40,425 nucleotides of DNA from Aeromonas aquatica. Lineage in GTDB: Bacteria > Pseudomonadota > Gammaproteobacteria > Enterobacterales > Aeromonadaceae. The notes under the pieces are model-generated. The model had not been told where the DNA came from and searched no databases. It saw only the letters and a list, made by a program, of their open reading frames with translations. The stretch covers positions 1 to 40,425 of the forward strand of contig NZ_JRGL01000019.1 in the NCBI RefSeq assembly GCF_000764655.1, written 5' to 3'. Below, one piece after another: positions 1-10,018 of this stretch. Both the position numbers and the translations under genes were made by a program. Positions within the stretch are counted from its first letter, which is position 1. Each line of letters opens with the position of its first letter.

Positions 1-599
1 TAGGAAACAACGCCCTTTGCAGTTCAAAGACCGATTCCAACACCTGTGCATGCTGCTCCTTATGATGAGGGCGCGCTTGCACCAGCATAACCTTGTCTCT
101 GTTGTCCTGCTCGCTCTATGGCTGCTAGGTGACTCATGGCCTAGTCCACCTGGCTTTGCTGCAACAGCAGCTCGGCGGCCCTTGGGATAACCGTACTGCC
201 TGGCGAGCAGTTGCAGTTGTGCATTCTGCAACCCTGTCTTGGCCAGGCGGCCGCATCCACTGCTTTCTCTATGATGTTGTTGAAAGGATTTGCCGTCATT
301 CAGAGCGGGGGCGACCAAAATGCCTGCTTTCATAAAGAAAGAAGTGAACGGCCAGTGGTAACGGGACCGGCCTCCAAGGCCATTCCACTGCACACAGACT
401 GGATCATGACAATTACTCTTGCGGCATCAACGTATCGTGACAGAGACAATCAGATGATTTTCTTGGCCTTCTGCCGAAAAAACAGGATAATTTTTAGACA
501 AACACGGGAGTTACGGGCGTTGGTTGTCACAACACCATATTAAATAACTAAAAAATGTCTTTTCGATCAGGATGATAGAGGTCGGAAAAGGAGAGTGAC
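1..599. other. Intergenic stretch with no recognised gene
   Basis: I recognise no gene in these 599 bases. On the minus strand a frame is open from an ATG at 333 to the window edge, but its product is unlike anything I know and has no clear ribosome binding site. Protein-like fragments also occur in the other two minus frames, such as NNIIEKAVDAAAW around 240-285 and one starting MLVQARPHHKEQ near 1-90, so a decayed gene is possible. The part from about 480 to 599 is AT-rich and should hold the promoter of the regulator gene that follows. An 11-base palindrome (GTTGT-C-ACAAC, 523-533) lies about 67 bases before that gene. Confidence 0.4.
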
Positions 600-1376
600 A
601 TGTTTAACGATGCGATCTGGGAACACATTGATCGGTTCACCAAGGCCAAGAAGACCAGCGATATCCAGCAACAACTGGAGCGCTTCAGTCATCAGATGGG
701 GTTTGATTACTTCCGTTTGCTGATTATTTTTCCCATCAGCATGCAAAAATCCCACGTAGCATTATTTAACAATTGCCCAACCAGCTGGTTTGAAGCCTAT
801 TCGGAGCGGCACTACCTGACTCAGGATCCAGTGGTTTTTCTGGGCCTTAAGCAGACCCAGCCCATCTTCTGGAACAAACTCGACTGCGATTCCCCCTGGT
901 TGCCCAGCGCCAGTCGGGAGGTGATGAACCTGGCGGCCGACTTCGGGGTGAGAAATGGCGTCTCCTTCCCGCTGCATACCCCGCAAGGAGAGCACGGCAT
1001 CCTTTCCTTTATCAGCAAGGAAAAATCCAGTTCTGACCTGATGTTTGAAAACGTTCCCTTGCTGTCATTTTGCGCCAGCTACATCTTCAACTCGGCGCTG
1101 CAGCTGATAAAGAGCAGACCGGACCTGATGAAGCACCTGGCCGAGCTGTCGGATCGGGAGAAAGAGTGCCTGTTCTGGGCCAGCGAGGGCAAAACCTCCT
1201 GGGAGATCGCCACCATACTCGGCATCAGCGAACGCACGGTGAACTTCCACCTCAACCAGGTCACCAACAAGACGGACTCCAAGAACCGCAACCAGGCGAT
1301 CGCCAAGAGCATCTCCAGCGGCATCATAGTGCCCTCCCTGGATGATGTGACCATCACCAATCTGCGTCTGTCCTAG
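600..1376 (+). CDS. LuxR-family AHL-responsive transcriptional regulator (AhyR-like, apparent solo)
   Basis: This 258-residue protein resembles Aeromonas AhyR along its whole length. It has an N-terminal acyl-homoserine-lactone-binding domain (about 20-165) and a C-terminal GerE/LuxR helix-turn-helix (about 183-245). The residues that usually contact the signal in TraR/LuxR are present: W63, Y67, D76, P77, W91 and a glycine near 120. The invariant HTH residues E187, L191 and G197 keep the family spacing. It therefore probably binds an AHL and DNA. No luxI-type synthase lies within 40 kb, so here it looks like a solo or second receptor, although it could be the main AhyR if its synthase has moved. 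The start follows a strong site, AAGGAGA, five bases before ATG. The gene ends 19 bases before a hairpin terminator. Confidence 0.88.
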   Translation: MFNDAIWEHIDRFTKAKKTSDIQQQLERFSHQMGFDYFRLLIIFPISMQKSHVALFNNCPTSWFEAYSERHYLTQDPVVFLGLKQTQPIFWNKLDCDSPWLPSASREVMNLAADFGVRNGVSFPLHTPQGEHGILSFISKEKSSSDLMFENVPLLSFCASYIFNSALQLIKSRPDLMKHLAELSDREKECLFWASEGKTSWEIATILGISERTVNFHLNQVTNKTDSKNRNQAIAKSISSGIIVPSLDDVTITNLRLS

Positions 1377-1395
1377 ACAGGCCGATGGAAAAGCA

Positions 1396-1420
1396 AAAAG
1401 AGCCGCGATGCGGCTCTTTT
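1396..1420. terminator. Bidirectional hairpin terminator
   Basis: An 11-base perfect stem (AAAAGAGCCGC, 1396-1406, pairing with 1410-1420) has a three-base loop. It lies between the convergent LuxR-type gene and hybrid kinase gene. A-rich and T-rich flanks on both sides would let it work in both directions. Confidence 0.8.
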
Positions 1421-1486
1421 CCATTCTGTGGCTAGGTCATATCACCCTAGGATAGCAATCATTCCAATTTATCCTGCGTGTCCTGT

Positions 1487-4400
1487 TCAGCCCTCCAGCA
1501 GGGCCAGGGCGGCGTCGAAATCATAGCGATCCACCTGTTGAGCTACCCGAGCCAGACGCTCGGCCAGTGCGGGTGCCAAGGCAAGGGCTCGCAGCTCAAG
1601 CAGCGCCTCGACCGCCTCGCTGTCACTCTCGGCCAGCAAACGGCCAAGTCGGGCCAATCGTGGCTGAAGGTAGGGATCGGACTCCTGTGTCCGCGGTTTC
1701 GGCGCAGGCTGCTCCTCTCCCAGACAGGCCAGAGCATCGAGCACCGGCCCCAGTCTTAACTCAACCTCGGCCAGACTGGCCTGGACCAGGTCATCCGCCG
1801 CTCCTGTCTGGCAGAGCCGTTCCAGTTCAGCTGCCGCTTGTGTTATCCCGAAGGCGCCGATATTGCCAGCCGTTCCCTTCAGGCTGTGTGCGAGCCGAGC
1901 CGCCGCCACAGGATCTGTGTCGGCAAGTGCGACCTCGAACTGCTCGGTAAAACCTCGATAGGCGGTAAGGAATTTGTGCAACAACCGCAGATAGAGATCG
2001 GTATGCCCCTGACAGGTGGCCAATCCGGCGGCCTGATCGATGCCATCAAGCTCTGCAGGCAAGATGATGTCCGCTTGGTGCTCAACCTCTACCACTTTCG
2101 CCGGTACGCGCGCCTGCGGCCTGATCCACTTGGCCAGAGTGGCAAACATGGTATCCACATTGATTGGCTTGGCGATGTGGTCGTTCATGCCGCAAGCCAG
2201 TACTCGCTCACGATCCCCGCTGATAGCGTTGGCCGTCATGGCGATCACCGGCAACGCCGCGAAACGTGGCTGCTGGCGGATCAGCTGGGTCGCGGTGTAG
2301 CCGTCCATCACCGGCATCTGGCAATCCATCAATACGCCGTCGAAGTCGGCGTCACGCTCCAACAAGTCGAGCGCCTGCTGACCATCAAACGCCTGATGCA
2401 ACTCTATACCCACCCCCTGCAACAGCTCGTTCACCAGCTCACGGTTCAGCTCGTTGTCCTCCACCAGCAGCAGGCGAGCACCACGCAGGCTGGCCGTGGT
2501 GCTGGCGCTCTGCTCGCTGCGTTCAGCCAGGCGGGTATCGAGCTGAGGCGTCCTACCGAGCGCCCCCCCCAACGCCTCCAGCAAGGTGGATGGTGTCACC
2601 GGCTTGGTCAGCACCATGGGCAACACGACACCGTGCAACTCTGCCTGCTCACGCACCTCCTCACGGCCGAAGGCTGTGACCATGATCACCGACGGTGTGC
2701 GGACCAGGTTGGCCCCATGTATCTGCCGCACCGTCTCAACTCCGTCCATGCCCGGCATGCGCCAGTCCATCAATACCAGGTCATAGGGCAAGTGCTTGTG
2801 CTCGGCTTCCACCAGCATTGCCAGGGCCATGCGACCACCGTCGGCCACGTCCACCTCGACCCCAAAGCTGCTGGCCATGCCAGATAGGATCTCGCGGGCG
2901 CTGGCATTGTCGTCGACCACCAGCGCCCGCACACCGCGCAGCTCGTCCTGGGTGAACATGCGCCGTGGCAACAGCTCGTCCTGGCGTCCAAGGATGGCCG
3001 TAAAATGGAAGGTGGAGCCCTGCCCAGGCACGCTTTCTACCCAGATGCGCCCCCCCATCAACTCGATCAGGCGTTTGGAGATGGAGAGACCCAATCCGGT
3101 GCCACCGTATTTGCGGGTGATGGAGCTGTCACCCTGACTAAAGGACCGGAATATCCCTTCGCATTGTTCGATGCTCATGCCAATACCGGTATCACGCACC
3201 CAGAAGTGCAGCTCCAATCCAGCGCCATCATCGCCGAGCAACTCGGCACCTACTACTATCTCGCCGCGCTCGGTGAACTTCACGGCATTATTGCCCAGGT
3301 TGATCAGTACCTGCCCCAGCCGCAGCGGATCCCCCACCAGTGCGGTAGGCAGATCGATGGCGGTGTTGAACAACAGTTCAAGACCCTTGTCTTCGGCACG
3401 CAGGCCAATCATGTTGGCAAAATTGTCCAGCACATCCTCCAAATGGAAGGGGATCTGCTCCAGATCCATCTTGCCGGCCTCGATCTTCGAGAAATCGAGA
3501 ATGTCGTTGATGATGCCGAGCAGGTTCTCCGCCGAGCGATGCACCTTTTCGATGTAGTTGCGCTGGCGACGATCCAGCTCTGTACCCAACGCCAGATGGC
3601 TCATGCCGATGATGGCGTTCATCGGGGTACGGATCTCGTGGCTCATATTGGCGAGGAAGGCGCTCTTGGCCTGGGTCGCCTCCTCCGCGACCGCGCGTGC
3701 CTCGGTCAGCGCCGTGACGTCGATATTGACCCCGGTTGCCCGCAGCGGCGTTCCTTCCGGGGTGCGAGTAAAACGACACAGGGACTTGAAGGTGCGCACC
3801 GCACCATCCCGTTGACGCAGGATACGAAAATCGATCTCGAGTCGGTCATCGCCGTTTGCGATCGCCATTTCGAAGGCGTCGCCGGCAGGCGTCGCATCAT
3901 CGGGGTGCAGCAGCGCCTTCCAGTGATCCAGCGTGCCGCCGAAGCCACCCGGCTCCAGCCCGAACATATTTTCCAGCTGGGGTGTCCAGTAGCCATGGCC
4001 GGTCACGAGATCCATGTCGAACAGACCTATGCCGCCAGCCTCCTGCGCCAGCGTCAGGCGCTCACTGGCCGTGCGCAACCTGGCCCCCAACGCCCGGCGC
4101 TCACTGACATCCCGCACCGAGGCACAGACACAGGTGCCACGCCCGGCCAGAGTGGGCAGGTGGGACAAGCCGATCTCCACGGAGAACAGGCCGCCATCCT
4201 TGCGCACCCCTTGCAGATCTTCGATGCTCGCCCCCATCTGGCGAGTGCTGCCGTGAGTGATGAAGTCATCACGCCGCGCCACATGGGCGCCACGGCCGCT
4301 CTCCGGTACCAGACACTCGATGGATTGACCGATCAGCTCGCCGCTGGCATAGCCGAACAGCTTGTCCAGCTGCGGATTGGTGAGCAGGATGCGGCCATCG

Positions 4401-5875
4401 GCACCGATCACCAGCATGCCGTCTGGCGCCGCCTCTATAATGCCGCGATACCATGCCTCGGTGGCCCGCAACGCAGATTGCTGCACCTCCAGTTCTACCG
4501 CCTGACGCTCCAGTTGCAGGGTTTGTGCCCCCATCTCGTCGGCCTGGCGCCGGGTCTCCTGTAACAGAGTCAGGGCGGCCTCGCTGCGTTCCATGATGGC
4601 CATGGCACCAGCCAGCCTGGGCAACACCTCCTGCAATAAGAGAGCCTCAGTCTCCCCAAGGGGATGGAAACCGGCCAACTCCATTACACCGAGCAGTCGA
4701 TCGCCACGCATCACGGGTTGCACCAGCAGGTGGCTGGCCGGAGCCCCCCCCAACTGGGAACGCACATGCCAGAATGACTCGGCCAACCCCTCCAGCTGAC
4801 GCGGCCGACGATCGATCGCGCACTGACCGAGCAGCCCCTCACCGAGAGCAACCGTCACTGCCAGCGGATGCGCGGGATCATTGGCATAACCCCCCAACAG
4901 TTGCAGGCTGCTTGAGCCTTGATGCAGGCTGTAGAGCCCCCCCTGGCAGATGCCAAGTGATGGGGCCATGTGAGCGAAGAAGACTTGCGCCAACTCCTGC
5001 GGAGTCTCTGCCTGCTGCAGATCGACCTGCAGCAAAGAGACATGGGACTTGACCTTGCGCTGCAGCTCGAGCTGGCGTGCCTCGAGCTGCAAGGTGGCGA
5101 TGGCCCGCGCCAAGTCGCCAGTCTCGTTGGACATATCGACATGGGGTATGGGTTGATCCAGCTGCCCGGCCGCCAGCAGGTCCACCGCATGGCGCACTCG
5201 ATCGAGCGGATTGTTGATCGATTTGCTGACCAACCAGGCCAGCATCAGCGCCAGCGCCAGGCCTCCCAGCAGCAGGATGGAGGTGAGCACGCTGCTGCGC
5301 TTGGCATAATCGCTGATTTGCATGACCAGATCCCGCAGAGCCTCCTGTTTGATCTTTGCAATCTGCGTCAGCATGCTGTCGGCGCGAAAATCCAGCTGCT
5401 CGAACTCATCGCCGTTGAGCAGCGCCTGCGCCTGATCCTGATGGCCCTGAGTAGCCAGTTGCAAGGCTCTGTCGCCGAGCTGTTGGTGACGTTCGAGCTG
5501 TAGTTTGAGTTCGGAGGCATTGATCAGGTTTTCGGTACGCCAGAGTGTCGGCTGGGTCAGAGCCAGCTCCTCGCGCAGGCGCAACTGGGCGTCATGCAGC
5601 TGCTTGATGGCCTCGCGCCTGATGTCTTCATCATCGGTACCGACGGCCTTGTGGAGCGCCTGTACGATATGCGGCAACTGTACCCGCGCCTCCTGTAGGT
5701 GGAGGGCACCTACCAGATCCTTGCTGTAGAGATGATCCAGATCCCGGGTCAGTTTGGTCTGGACACGCAGGCTCTGCACCCCAAGTGCCAGCGCAAGCAC
5801 CAGCAACACGGCAAACCCCAGTATCAGCTTGTGTCGCAGCGCGAGCCGCTCAAGCAGGGCAAGCACTCTCATCAT
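1487..5875 (-). CDS. Hybrid sensor histidine kinase (HAMP-GAF-PAS-PAS-HisKA-HATPase-REC-REC-HPt)
   Basis: This inner-membrane sensor of about 1462 residues holds a full phosphorelay. TM1 is at about 17-36, an extracytoplasmic helical domain at 37-195, TM2 at 196-216 and HAMP at 217-265. A GAF-like domain follows (about 285-425), then a coiled coil, PAS domains at about 475-595 and 610-725, and HisKA with H746 in the NMSHEIRTP motif. The ATPase domain shows an N box near 862, DTGIGM at 895-900 and GTGLGL at 925-930. Two receiver domains have putative phospho-Asp D1037 and D1184, and the HPt domain has H1330 in AHSLKGTAG. The ligand cannot be told from sequence. It starts 18 bases after the HD-GYP response regulator gene, so the two should be co-transcribed. 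Two adjacent ATGs occur; the second (5872) is better spaced from AAGGAG. Confidence 0.9.
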   Translation of the reverse strand: MMRVLALLERLALRHKLILGFAVLLVLALALGVQSLRVQTKLTRDLDHLYSKDLVGALHLQEARVQLPHIVQALHKAVGTDDEDIRREAIKQLHDAQLRLREELALTQPTLWRTENLINASELKLQLERHQQLGDRALQLATQGHQDQAQALLNGDEFEQLDFRADSMLTQIAKIKQEALRDLVMQISDYAKRSSVLTSILLLGGLALALMLAWLVSKSINNPLDRVRHAVDLLAAGQLDQPIPHVDMSNETGDLARAIATLQLEARQLELQRKVKSHVSLLQVDLQQAETPQELAQVFFAHMAPSLGICQGGLYSLHQGSSSLQLLGGYANDPAHPLAVTVALGEGLLGQCAIDRRPRQLEGLAESFWHVRSQLGGAPASHLLVQPVMRGDRLLGVMELAGFHPLGETEALLLQEVLPRLAGAMAIMERSEAALTLLQETRRQADEMGAQTLQLERQAVELEVQQSALRATEAWYRGIIEAAPDGMLVIGADGRILLTNPQLDKLFGYASGELIGQSIECLVPESGRGAHVARRDDFITHGSTRQMGASIEDLQGVRKDGGLFSVEIGLSHLPTLAGRGTCVCASVRDVSERRALGARLRTASERLTLAQEAGGIGLFDMDLVTGHGYWTPQLENMFGLEPGGFGGTLDHWKALLHPDDATPAGDAFEMAIANGDDRLEIDFRILRQRDGAVRTFKSLCRFTRTPEGTPLRATGVNIDVTALTEARAVAEEATQAKSAFLANMSHEIRTPMNAIIGMSHLALGTELDRRQRNYIEKVHRSAENLLGIINDILDFSKIEAGKMDLEQIPFHLEDVLDNFANMIGLRAEDKGLELLFNTAIDLPTALVGDPLRLGQVLINLGNNAVKFTERGEIVVGAELLGDDGAGLELHFWVRDTGIGMSIEQCEGIFRSFSQGDSSITRKYGGTGLGLSISKRLIELMGGRIWVESVPGQGSTFHFTAILGRQDELLPRRMFTQDELRGVRALVVDDNASAREILSGMASSFGVEVDVADGGRMALAMLVEAEHKHLPYDLVLMDWRMPGMDGVETVRQIHGANLVRTPSVIMVTAFGREEVREQAELHGVVLPMVLTKPVTPSTLLEALGGALGRTPQLDTRLAERSEQSASTTASLRGARLLLVEDNELNRELVNELLQGVGIELHQAFDGQQALDLLERDADFDGVLMDCQMPVMDGYTATQLIRQQPRFAALPVIAMTANAISGDRERVLACGMNDHIAKPINVDTMFATLAKWIRPQARVPAKVVEVEHQADIILPAELDGIDQAAGLATCQGHTDLYLRLLHKFLTAYRGFTEQFEVALADTDPVAAARLAHSLKGTAGNIGAFGITQAAAELERLCQTGAADDLVQASLAEVELRLGPVLDALACLGEEQPAPKPRTQESDPYLQPRLARLGRLLAESDSEAVEALLELRALALAPALAERLARVAQQVDRYDFDAALALLEG

Positions 5876-5893
5876 GGGCTCCTTGTTCCTGGC

Positions 5894-7045
5894 TCAGGGG
5901 GTTGGGCTATGCTTGGCCGCCAGCAGATTGGTCATATCCTGCTCGCTGTCGCTAAAACGCTCGGCGATAGCCCGGAATTGCTCGTGGGCAGACAGAAAGG
6001 CATCGCAGACGTCCGGATCGAAGTGCCGGCCCCCCCCCTGGCGGATGATCTCCACCGCTTCCTGGTGAGACATGCCTGGCTTGTACACCCGGCGACTGAT
6101 CAGCGCATCATAGACGTCGGCCACCGCCATCAGCCGGGCGCTGATGGGAATGGCATCTCCGGCCAGACCCTGCGGGTAGCCGCTGCCGTCCCACTTCTCC
6201 TGATGGCTGTAGGCAATCTCCTTGGCCAGACGCAAAAAGTCCACCGAGATGCCGAGCTGATCCTCGGCCCGCTGGATGGCATCACGCCCCAGGGTGGTGT
6301 GGGTCATCATGATCTCGAACTCTTCCACCGTTAAACGGCCGGGTTTCAGCAGGATGTGATCCGGGATGCCGACCTTGCCGATGTCGTGCAGGGGGGCCGA
6401 CTTGAACAGCAGCCCGATGGTGTCGTCGTCGAGGAAGTGACGAAAACGGGGGTGATCCCGCAGCAGCTCGGCCAGCAGTTTGACGTAGTGCTGGGTGCGG
6501 CGAATATGATTGCCGGTCTCGTTGTCACGGGTCTCCGCCAGGGAGGCCATGGCCTGGATGGTCACGTCCTGGATGGCCATCACCTCGCGGGTGCGGCGCT
6601 GGACCTCCTGCTCGAGAAAGTCGTTCTGATCCCGCAGGAAATCGGCGGCAGCCTTGATCTTCAGTTGGGTATCGACCCGGGCCAGCACCCGGGGCGGGCT
6701 GATGGGCTTGGTGATGTAATCCACGGCGCCGAGCGCCAGTCCCTGGATCTCGCTCTCCACGGCGGTCATGGCGGTGAGGAAAATGATAGGAATATCGCGG
6801 GTTCGCGGCTCTTGCAGGAGCCGCTCGGCCACCTGATGGCCGGAGAGTCCCGGCATCATGATGTCGAGCAGTATCAGCTCAGGCAGAGGATCCCCCTGCA
6901 GGATGCGTAGCGCCTTCTCACCGCTGTTGGCAACCTTGACCCTGTACTTGTCCTTGAGCAAGGCGGCCATCAGCATCAGGTTGTCCGGGGTATCGTCCAC
7001 CACCAGCACGGTTGCTGACTGATGGAAGTCTTGAGGATGATTCAT
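5894..7045 (-). CDS. Response regulator with HD-GYP domain (putative c-di-GMP phosphodiesterase)
   Basis: This 383-residue protein has an N-terminal receiver domain (about 12-130, phospho-Asp D61 in LLDIMMPG, K113 in TKP). A linker helix leads to an HD-GYP domain (about 155-365). The metal-binding HD pair is H220-D221 in LHDIGKVGIP, and the GYP motif is intact (HQEKWDGSGYP, 281-291), so cyclic-di-GMP hydrolysis is expected rather than a degenerate receptor role. It is the first gene of a two-gene operon with the hybrid kinase downstream, whose HPt domain is a natural phosphodonor. This suggests a sensor input that lowers c-di-GMP; the pairing is inferred from the operon. ATG at 7045 follows an AGGAAG-like site. 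Confidence 0.9.
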   Translation of the reverse strand: MNHPQDFHQSATVLVVDDTPDNLMLMAALLKDKYRVKVANSGEKALRILQGDPLPELILLDIMMPGLSGHQVAERLLQEPRTRDIPIIFLTAMTAVESEIQGLALGAVDYITKPISPPRVLARVDTQLKIKAAADFLRDQNDFLEQEVQRRTREVMAIQDVTIQAMASLAETRDNETGNHIRRTQHYVKLLAELLRDHPRFRHFLDDDTIGLLFKSAPLHDIGKVGIPDHILLKPGRLTVEEFEIMMTHTTLGRDAIQRAEDQLGISVDFLRLAKEIAYSHQEKWDGSGYPQGLAGDAIPISARLMAVADVYDALISRRVYKPGMSHQEAVEIIRQGGGRHFDPDVCDAFLSAHEQFRAIAERFSDSEQDMTNLLAAKHSPTP

Positions 7046-7155
7046 GGTGCTTCCTGCTCCAGTTCAATAATGAGTGACCATTGCCATAAGCCACTCGATC
7101 TAGAGGAAGCTTAGCTTTGATATAAACTGCCTGCTTTCAATAAGTTGAGCAATAA

Positions 7156-7191
7156 AAAACCGGCGCACCACTGGCATGGTGCGCCGGTTTT
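7156..7191 (-). terminator. Rho-independent terminator of glmS
   Basis: A perfect 15-base stem (7156-7170 with 7177-7191) has a six-base loop and, read on the minus strand, runs into TTTTTTATT. It lies about 45 bases after the glmS stop codon and insulates glmS from the HD-GYP operon. Confidence 0.9.
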
Positions 7192-7199
7192 CTGGCTGG

Positions 7200-7290
7200 A
7201 TCTTCCGAGGCAGGATGCCCCGTGAACCCGGGGTTTATTCCACGGTGACGGATTTCGCCAGGTTGCGTGGCTGATCCACGTCCGTGCCCT
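7200..7290. other. Predicted attTn7 region (unoccupied)
   Basis: Tn7-like elements recognise the conserved 3' end of glmS and insert about 25 bases past its stop codon, which would be near 7210 here. The site runs directly into the glmS terminator with no transposon genes, so it looks empty. Position comes from family knowledge; no target duplication is visible. Confidence 0.4.
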
Positions 7291-9067
7291 TGATGAGGGC
7301 GACGTGGTAGGAGAGCAGCTGCAACGGCACAGTGTAAACGATGGGGGCTATCATCTCTTCCACGTGGTTGAGGCTCATCACCCGCATGGTCTCGTCGCTC
7401 TTGAAGCCGGCATCCGCATCGGCGAACACATAAAGGATACCGCCGCGGGCACGCACCTCTTCCACGTTGGACTTGAGCTTCTCCAGCAGATCGTTGTTCG
7501 GCGCCACCACTATGATGGGCATCTCGGCATCGATCAGCGCCAGCGGGCCATGCTTGAGCTCACCGGCGGCATAGGCTTCGGCGTGGATGTAGGAGATCTC
7601 CTTCAGCTTGAGCGCCCCCTCCATGGCGATAGGGTACTGGCTGCCACGGCCGAGGAACAGGCTGTGGTGCTTGTCGGCAAACTCTTCGGCCAGGGTCTCG
7701 ATCTGCTTGGCCAGCGCCAGGCTCTCCTTGATGCGCAGCGGCAGCGCTTGCAGCGCCTTGACCAGCTCGGCCTCGGCGGCGGCACTCAGGTTGCCACGGC
7801 AGTGACCGACGGAGGCCACCAGCATCAGCAGGCCGGCCAGCTGGGTGGTGAAGGCCTTGGTGGAGGCGACGCCGATCTCGGCACCGGCACGGGTCATGAA
7901 GGCGAGATCCGATTCACGTACCAGGGAAGAGCCCGGCACGTTGCAGATGGCAAGCGAGCTCATGTAGCCGGACTCCTTGGCCAGCCGCAGGGCCGCCAGG
8001 GTATCGGCGGTCTCGCCGCTCTGGGACAGGGTCACCAGCAGGCTGTTGGGGCGCACCACAGACTTGCGATAGCGGAACTCGGAGGCGATCTCCACGTCGC
8101 AGGAGACGCCGGCTATCTCTTCGAACCAGTAGCGGGCCACCATGCCGGAGTTGTAGGAGGTGCCGCAGGCCACGATCTGGACGTGCTCCACCTTGTCGAA
8201 GATGGCGCGGGCACCGTTGCCGAAGGACTCGACCACCACGTGATCGCTGCCCAGACGCCCTTCCAGGGTGTTGGTGATGGCCTTGGGCTGCTCGTAGATC
8301 TCTTTGAGCATGTAGTGGCGGTACTCGCCCTTGTCACCGGCGTCGTGGGAGAGCTCGGACTCCAGCTCCTCGCGCACCACGGCGTCGCCGTGAGTGTCGA
8401 AGATGTGCACGTCGCGACGGGTCACCTCGGCTACGTCCCCCTCTTCCAGGAAGATGAAGCGGCGGGTCACCGGCAGCAACGCCATCTGATCGGAGGCGAT
8501 GAAGTTCTCGCCGATGCCGCGGCCGATCACCAGCGGGGAGCCGGAGCGGGCCACCACCACGCGGCTGTCGTCGCGGCTGTCCATCACCACAGTGCCGTAG
8601 GCGCCACGCAGCTGCTTCACCGCCACCTGCATGGCGGCCAGCAGGCTGGGGGCGGATTTCAGCTCGTGGTGTACCAGGTGGGCGATCACCTCGGTGTCGG
8701 TGTCTGAGCTGAACTCGTAGCCCATGCCCTGCAACCTGCTGCGCAGCTCTTCGTGGTTCTCGATGATGCCGTTGTGCACCACCACTATATGTTCGGAGAT
8801 GTGGGGGTGGGCATTGCGCTCGGACGGCTCGCCGTGGGTCGCCCAGCGAGTGTGGGCGATGCCGGTGCCGCCGTGGACGGACTGCTCTTCCAGCGCCTTG
8901 GCCAGCTCGGCCACTTTGCCGAGACGACGCACCCGCTGCAGCGGCTGGTTGGCGCTGAACACGGCCACACCGGCGGAGTCATAGCCGCGGTATTCCAGAC
9001 GGCGCAGGCCTTCTACCAGGATTTCAGCCACATCACGTTGGGCCACGGCCCCGACGATGCCACACAT
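7235..9067 (-). CDS. glmS: Glutamine-fructose-6-phosphate aminotransferase (isomerizing)
   Basis: GlmS makes glucosamine-6-phosphate from fructose-6-phosphate and glutamine, the first committed step to UDP-GlcNAc for peptidoglycan and LPS. The 610-residue length matches the family (E. coli 609). The protein starts MCGIVGAV, so the N-terminal nucleophile Cys is in place after Met removal. The class II glutaminase domain covers about 1-240, followed by two SIS sugar-isomerase domains (about 290-430 and 460-600); it ends in the typical [15 protein letters not shown] lies five bases before the ATG. A DeoR-family repressor gene is 54 bases upstream on the same strand, a common neighbour. The leader is too short for a glmS ribozyme, as expected for a gammaproteobacterium. 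glmU, which acts later in the same pathway, lies in this window too. Confidence 0.98.
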   Translation of the reverse strand: MCGIVGAVAQRDVAEILVEGLRRLEYRGYDSAGVAVFSANQPLQRVRRLGKVAELAKALEEQSVHGGTGIAHTRWATHGEPSERNAHPHISEHIVVVHNGIIENHEELRSRLQGMGYEFSSDTDTEVIAHLVHHELKSAPSLLAAMQVAVKQLRGAYGTVVMDSRDDSRVVVARSGSPLVIGRGIGENFIASDQMALLPVTRRFIFLEEGDVAEVTRRDVHIFDTHGDAVVREELESELSHDAGDKGEYRHYMLKEIYEQPKAITNTLEGRLGSDHVVVESFGNGARAIFDKVEHVQIVACGTSYNSGMVARYWFEEIAGVSCDVEIASEFRYRKSVVRPNSLLVTLSQSGETADTLAALRLAKESGYMSSLAICNVPGSSLVRESDLAFMTRAGAEIGVASTKAFTTQLAGLLMLVASVGHCRGNLSAAAEAELVKALQALPLRIKESLALAKQIETLAEEFADKHHSLFLGRGSQYPIAMEGALKLKEISYIHAEAYAAGELKHGPLALIDAEMPIIVVAPNNDLLEKLKSNVEEVRARGGILYVFADADAGFKSDETMRVMSLNHVEEMIAPIVYTVPLQLLSYHVALIKGTDVDQPRNLAKSVTVE

Positions 9068-9121
9068 AGACTTCTCCTTGAACTTGAACTGTTAACAAAC
9101 AATGGGATGAGCAGGCGAGAT

Positions 9122-9895
9122 TCAGCCTGCGAGGGGGGCGCAGATCAGCGTCACCCCTTTGGACTCGAGTAGTTGCCGGGTCTCGTTGGCCAGGCCGGCG
9201 TCGGTGACCAGGGTATGGATCTGTGCCCAGGGCAGCTCCAGATTGGGGATCTTGCGACCTATCTTCTCCGACTCGACCATGACGATGACCTCGCGGGACA
9301 CCTCGGCCATCACACGGGAGAGGCCCACCAGCTCGTTGAAGGTGGTGGTGCCTCGCTCCGGGTCTATGCCGTCGGCGCCGATGAACAGCTGGTCGAAGTC
9401 ATAGGAGCGCAGCACCTGCTCCGCCACCTGACCCTGGAAGGATTCGGAGTGGGGATCCCAGGTGCCGCCGGTCATCAGCAGGGTAGGCTCGTTCTCGAGC
9501 TCGCGCAGGGCACCGGCTACGTTGAGGGAGTTGGTCATCACTATGAGGCCACGCTTGCTGCCCAGCATGGGGATCATGGCGCTGGTGGTGCTGCCGCTGT
9601 CGATGATGACGCGATTGTGATCGCGGATGCGCTCGGCGGCGGCACGGGCAATGGCCAGCTTTCGGTTCGAAACTTGTTCGGGGTTGCTGTCCGCCACCAT
9701 CTCGCTCGGCAGGGGCACGGCACCACCGTAACGACGCAGCAGCAGACCACCGGTCTCCAGCACGGCCAGATCCTTGCGGATGGTCACCTCCGAGGTGGAG
9801 AAGTATTTGGCGAGGGTATCGACGCTCACTTCCCCCTGTTCCTGTACCAGGGTCACTATGGTGTGGCGACGCTGCTGAGTGTTGCGCTTGGTCAT
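9122..9895 (-). CDS. DeoR/GlpR-family transcriptional repressor upstream of glmS
   Basis: This 257-residue protein has a DeoR-type winged helix-turn-helix at the N-terminus (about 5-60, including the recognition helix STSEVTIRKDLAVLE). A DeoRC sugar-phosphate-sensing domain follows (about 75-235), with typical IDSGSTT and MTNS motifs. Members of this family usually sense a phosphosugar. Its position directly before glmS, 54 bases away on the same strand, suggests an amino-sugar phosphate effector and control of glmS, similar to GlmR-type regulators; this is inference. A promoter and TCGAAA/TTTCGA repeats lie immediately upstream of its start, which suggests autorepression. No strong ribosome binding site is visible; the ATG at 9895 was chosen because the HTH begins there. 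Confidence 0.87.
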   Translation of the reverse strand: MTKRNTQQRRHTIVTLVQEQGEVSVDTLAKYFSTSEVTIRKDLAVLETGGLLLRRYGGAVPLPSEMVADSNPEQVSNRKLAIARAAAERIRDHNRVIIDSGSTTSAMIPMLGSKRGLIVMTNSLNVAGALRELENEPTLLMTGGTWDPHSESFQGQVAEQVLRSYDFDQLFIGADGIDPERGTTTFNELVGLSRVMAEVSREVIVMVESEKIGRKIPNLELPWAQIHTLVTDAGLANETRQLLESKGVTLICAPLAG

Positions 9896-9902
9896 CTTAA
9901 AG

Positions 9903-9926
9903 TTTCGATTCGAAAGAATGTCGAAA
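9903..9926. promoter_or_regulatory. Candidate operator of the DeoR-family repressor
   Basis: TTTCGA (9903-9908) and TCGAAA (9910-9915) form a palindrome around one base. A further TCGAAA lies at 9921-9926, exactly 11 bases after the second copy. DeoR-family proteins often bind repeated TTTCG-type motifs spaced by one helical turn. The repeats overlap the -10 and start region of the promoter described at 9925-9953, a good place for repression. Confidence 0.6.
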
Positions 9927-9953
9927 TATTAATACCTTTTTTGGAAAAATCAA
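9925..9953 (-). promoter_or_regulatory. Predicted sigma70 promoter of the deoR-glmS operon
   Basis: On the minus strand TTGATT (9948-9953) and AATATT (9925-9930) are 17 bases apart. The expected start site falls near 9918, inside the TCGAAA repeats. Confidence 0.5.
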
Positions 9954-10018
9954 ACGGCAAATAGGATCCGATTTGGTTCGATGCCAGAATGGTCAGGCCG
10001 ATTTATGACGAGGACGCC

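Noticed and set aside
9068..9121. A glmS ribozyme or riboswitch in the glmS leader
   Set aside because: Only 54 bases separate glmS from the upstream gene, too short for the ribozyme, which is found mainly in Gram-positive bacteria.
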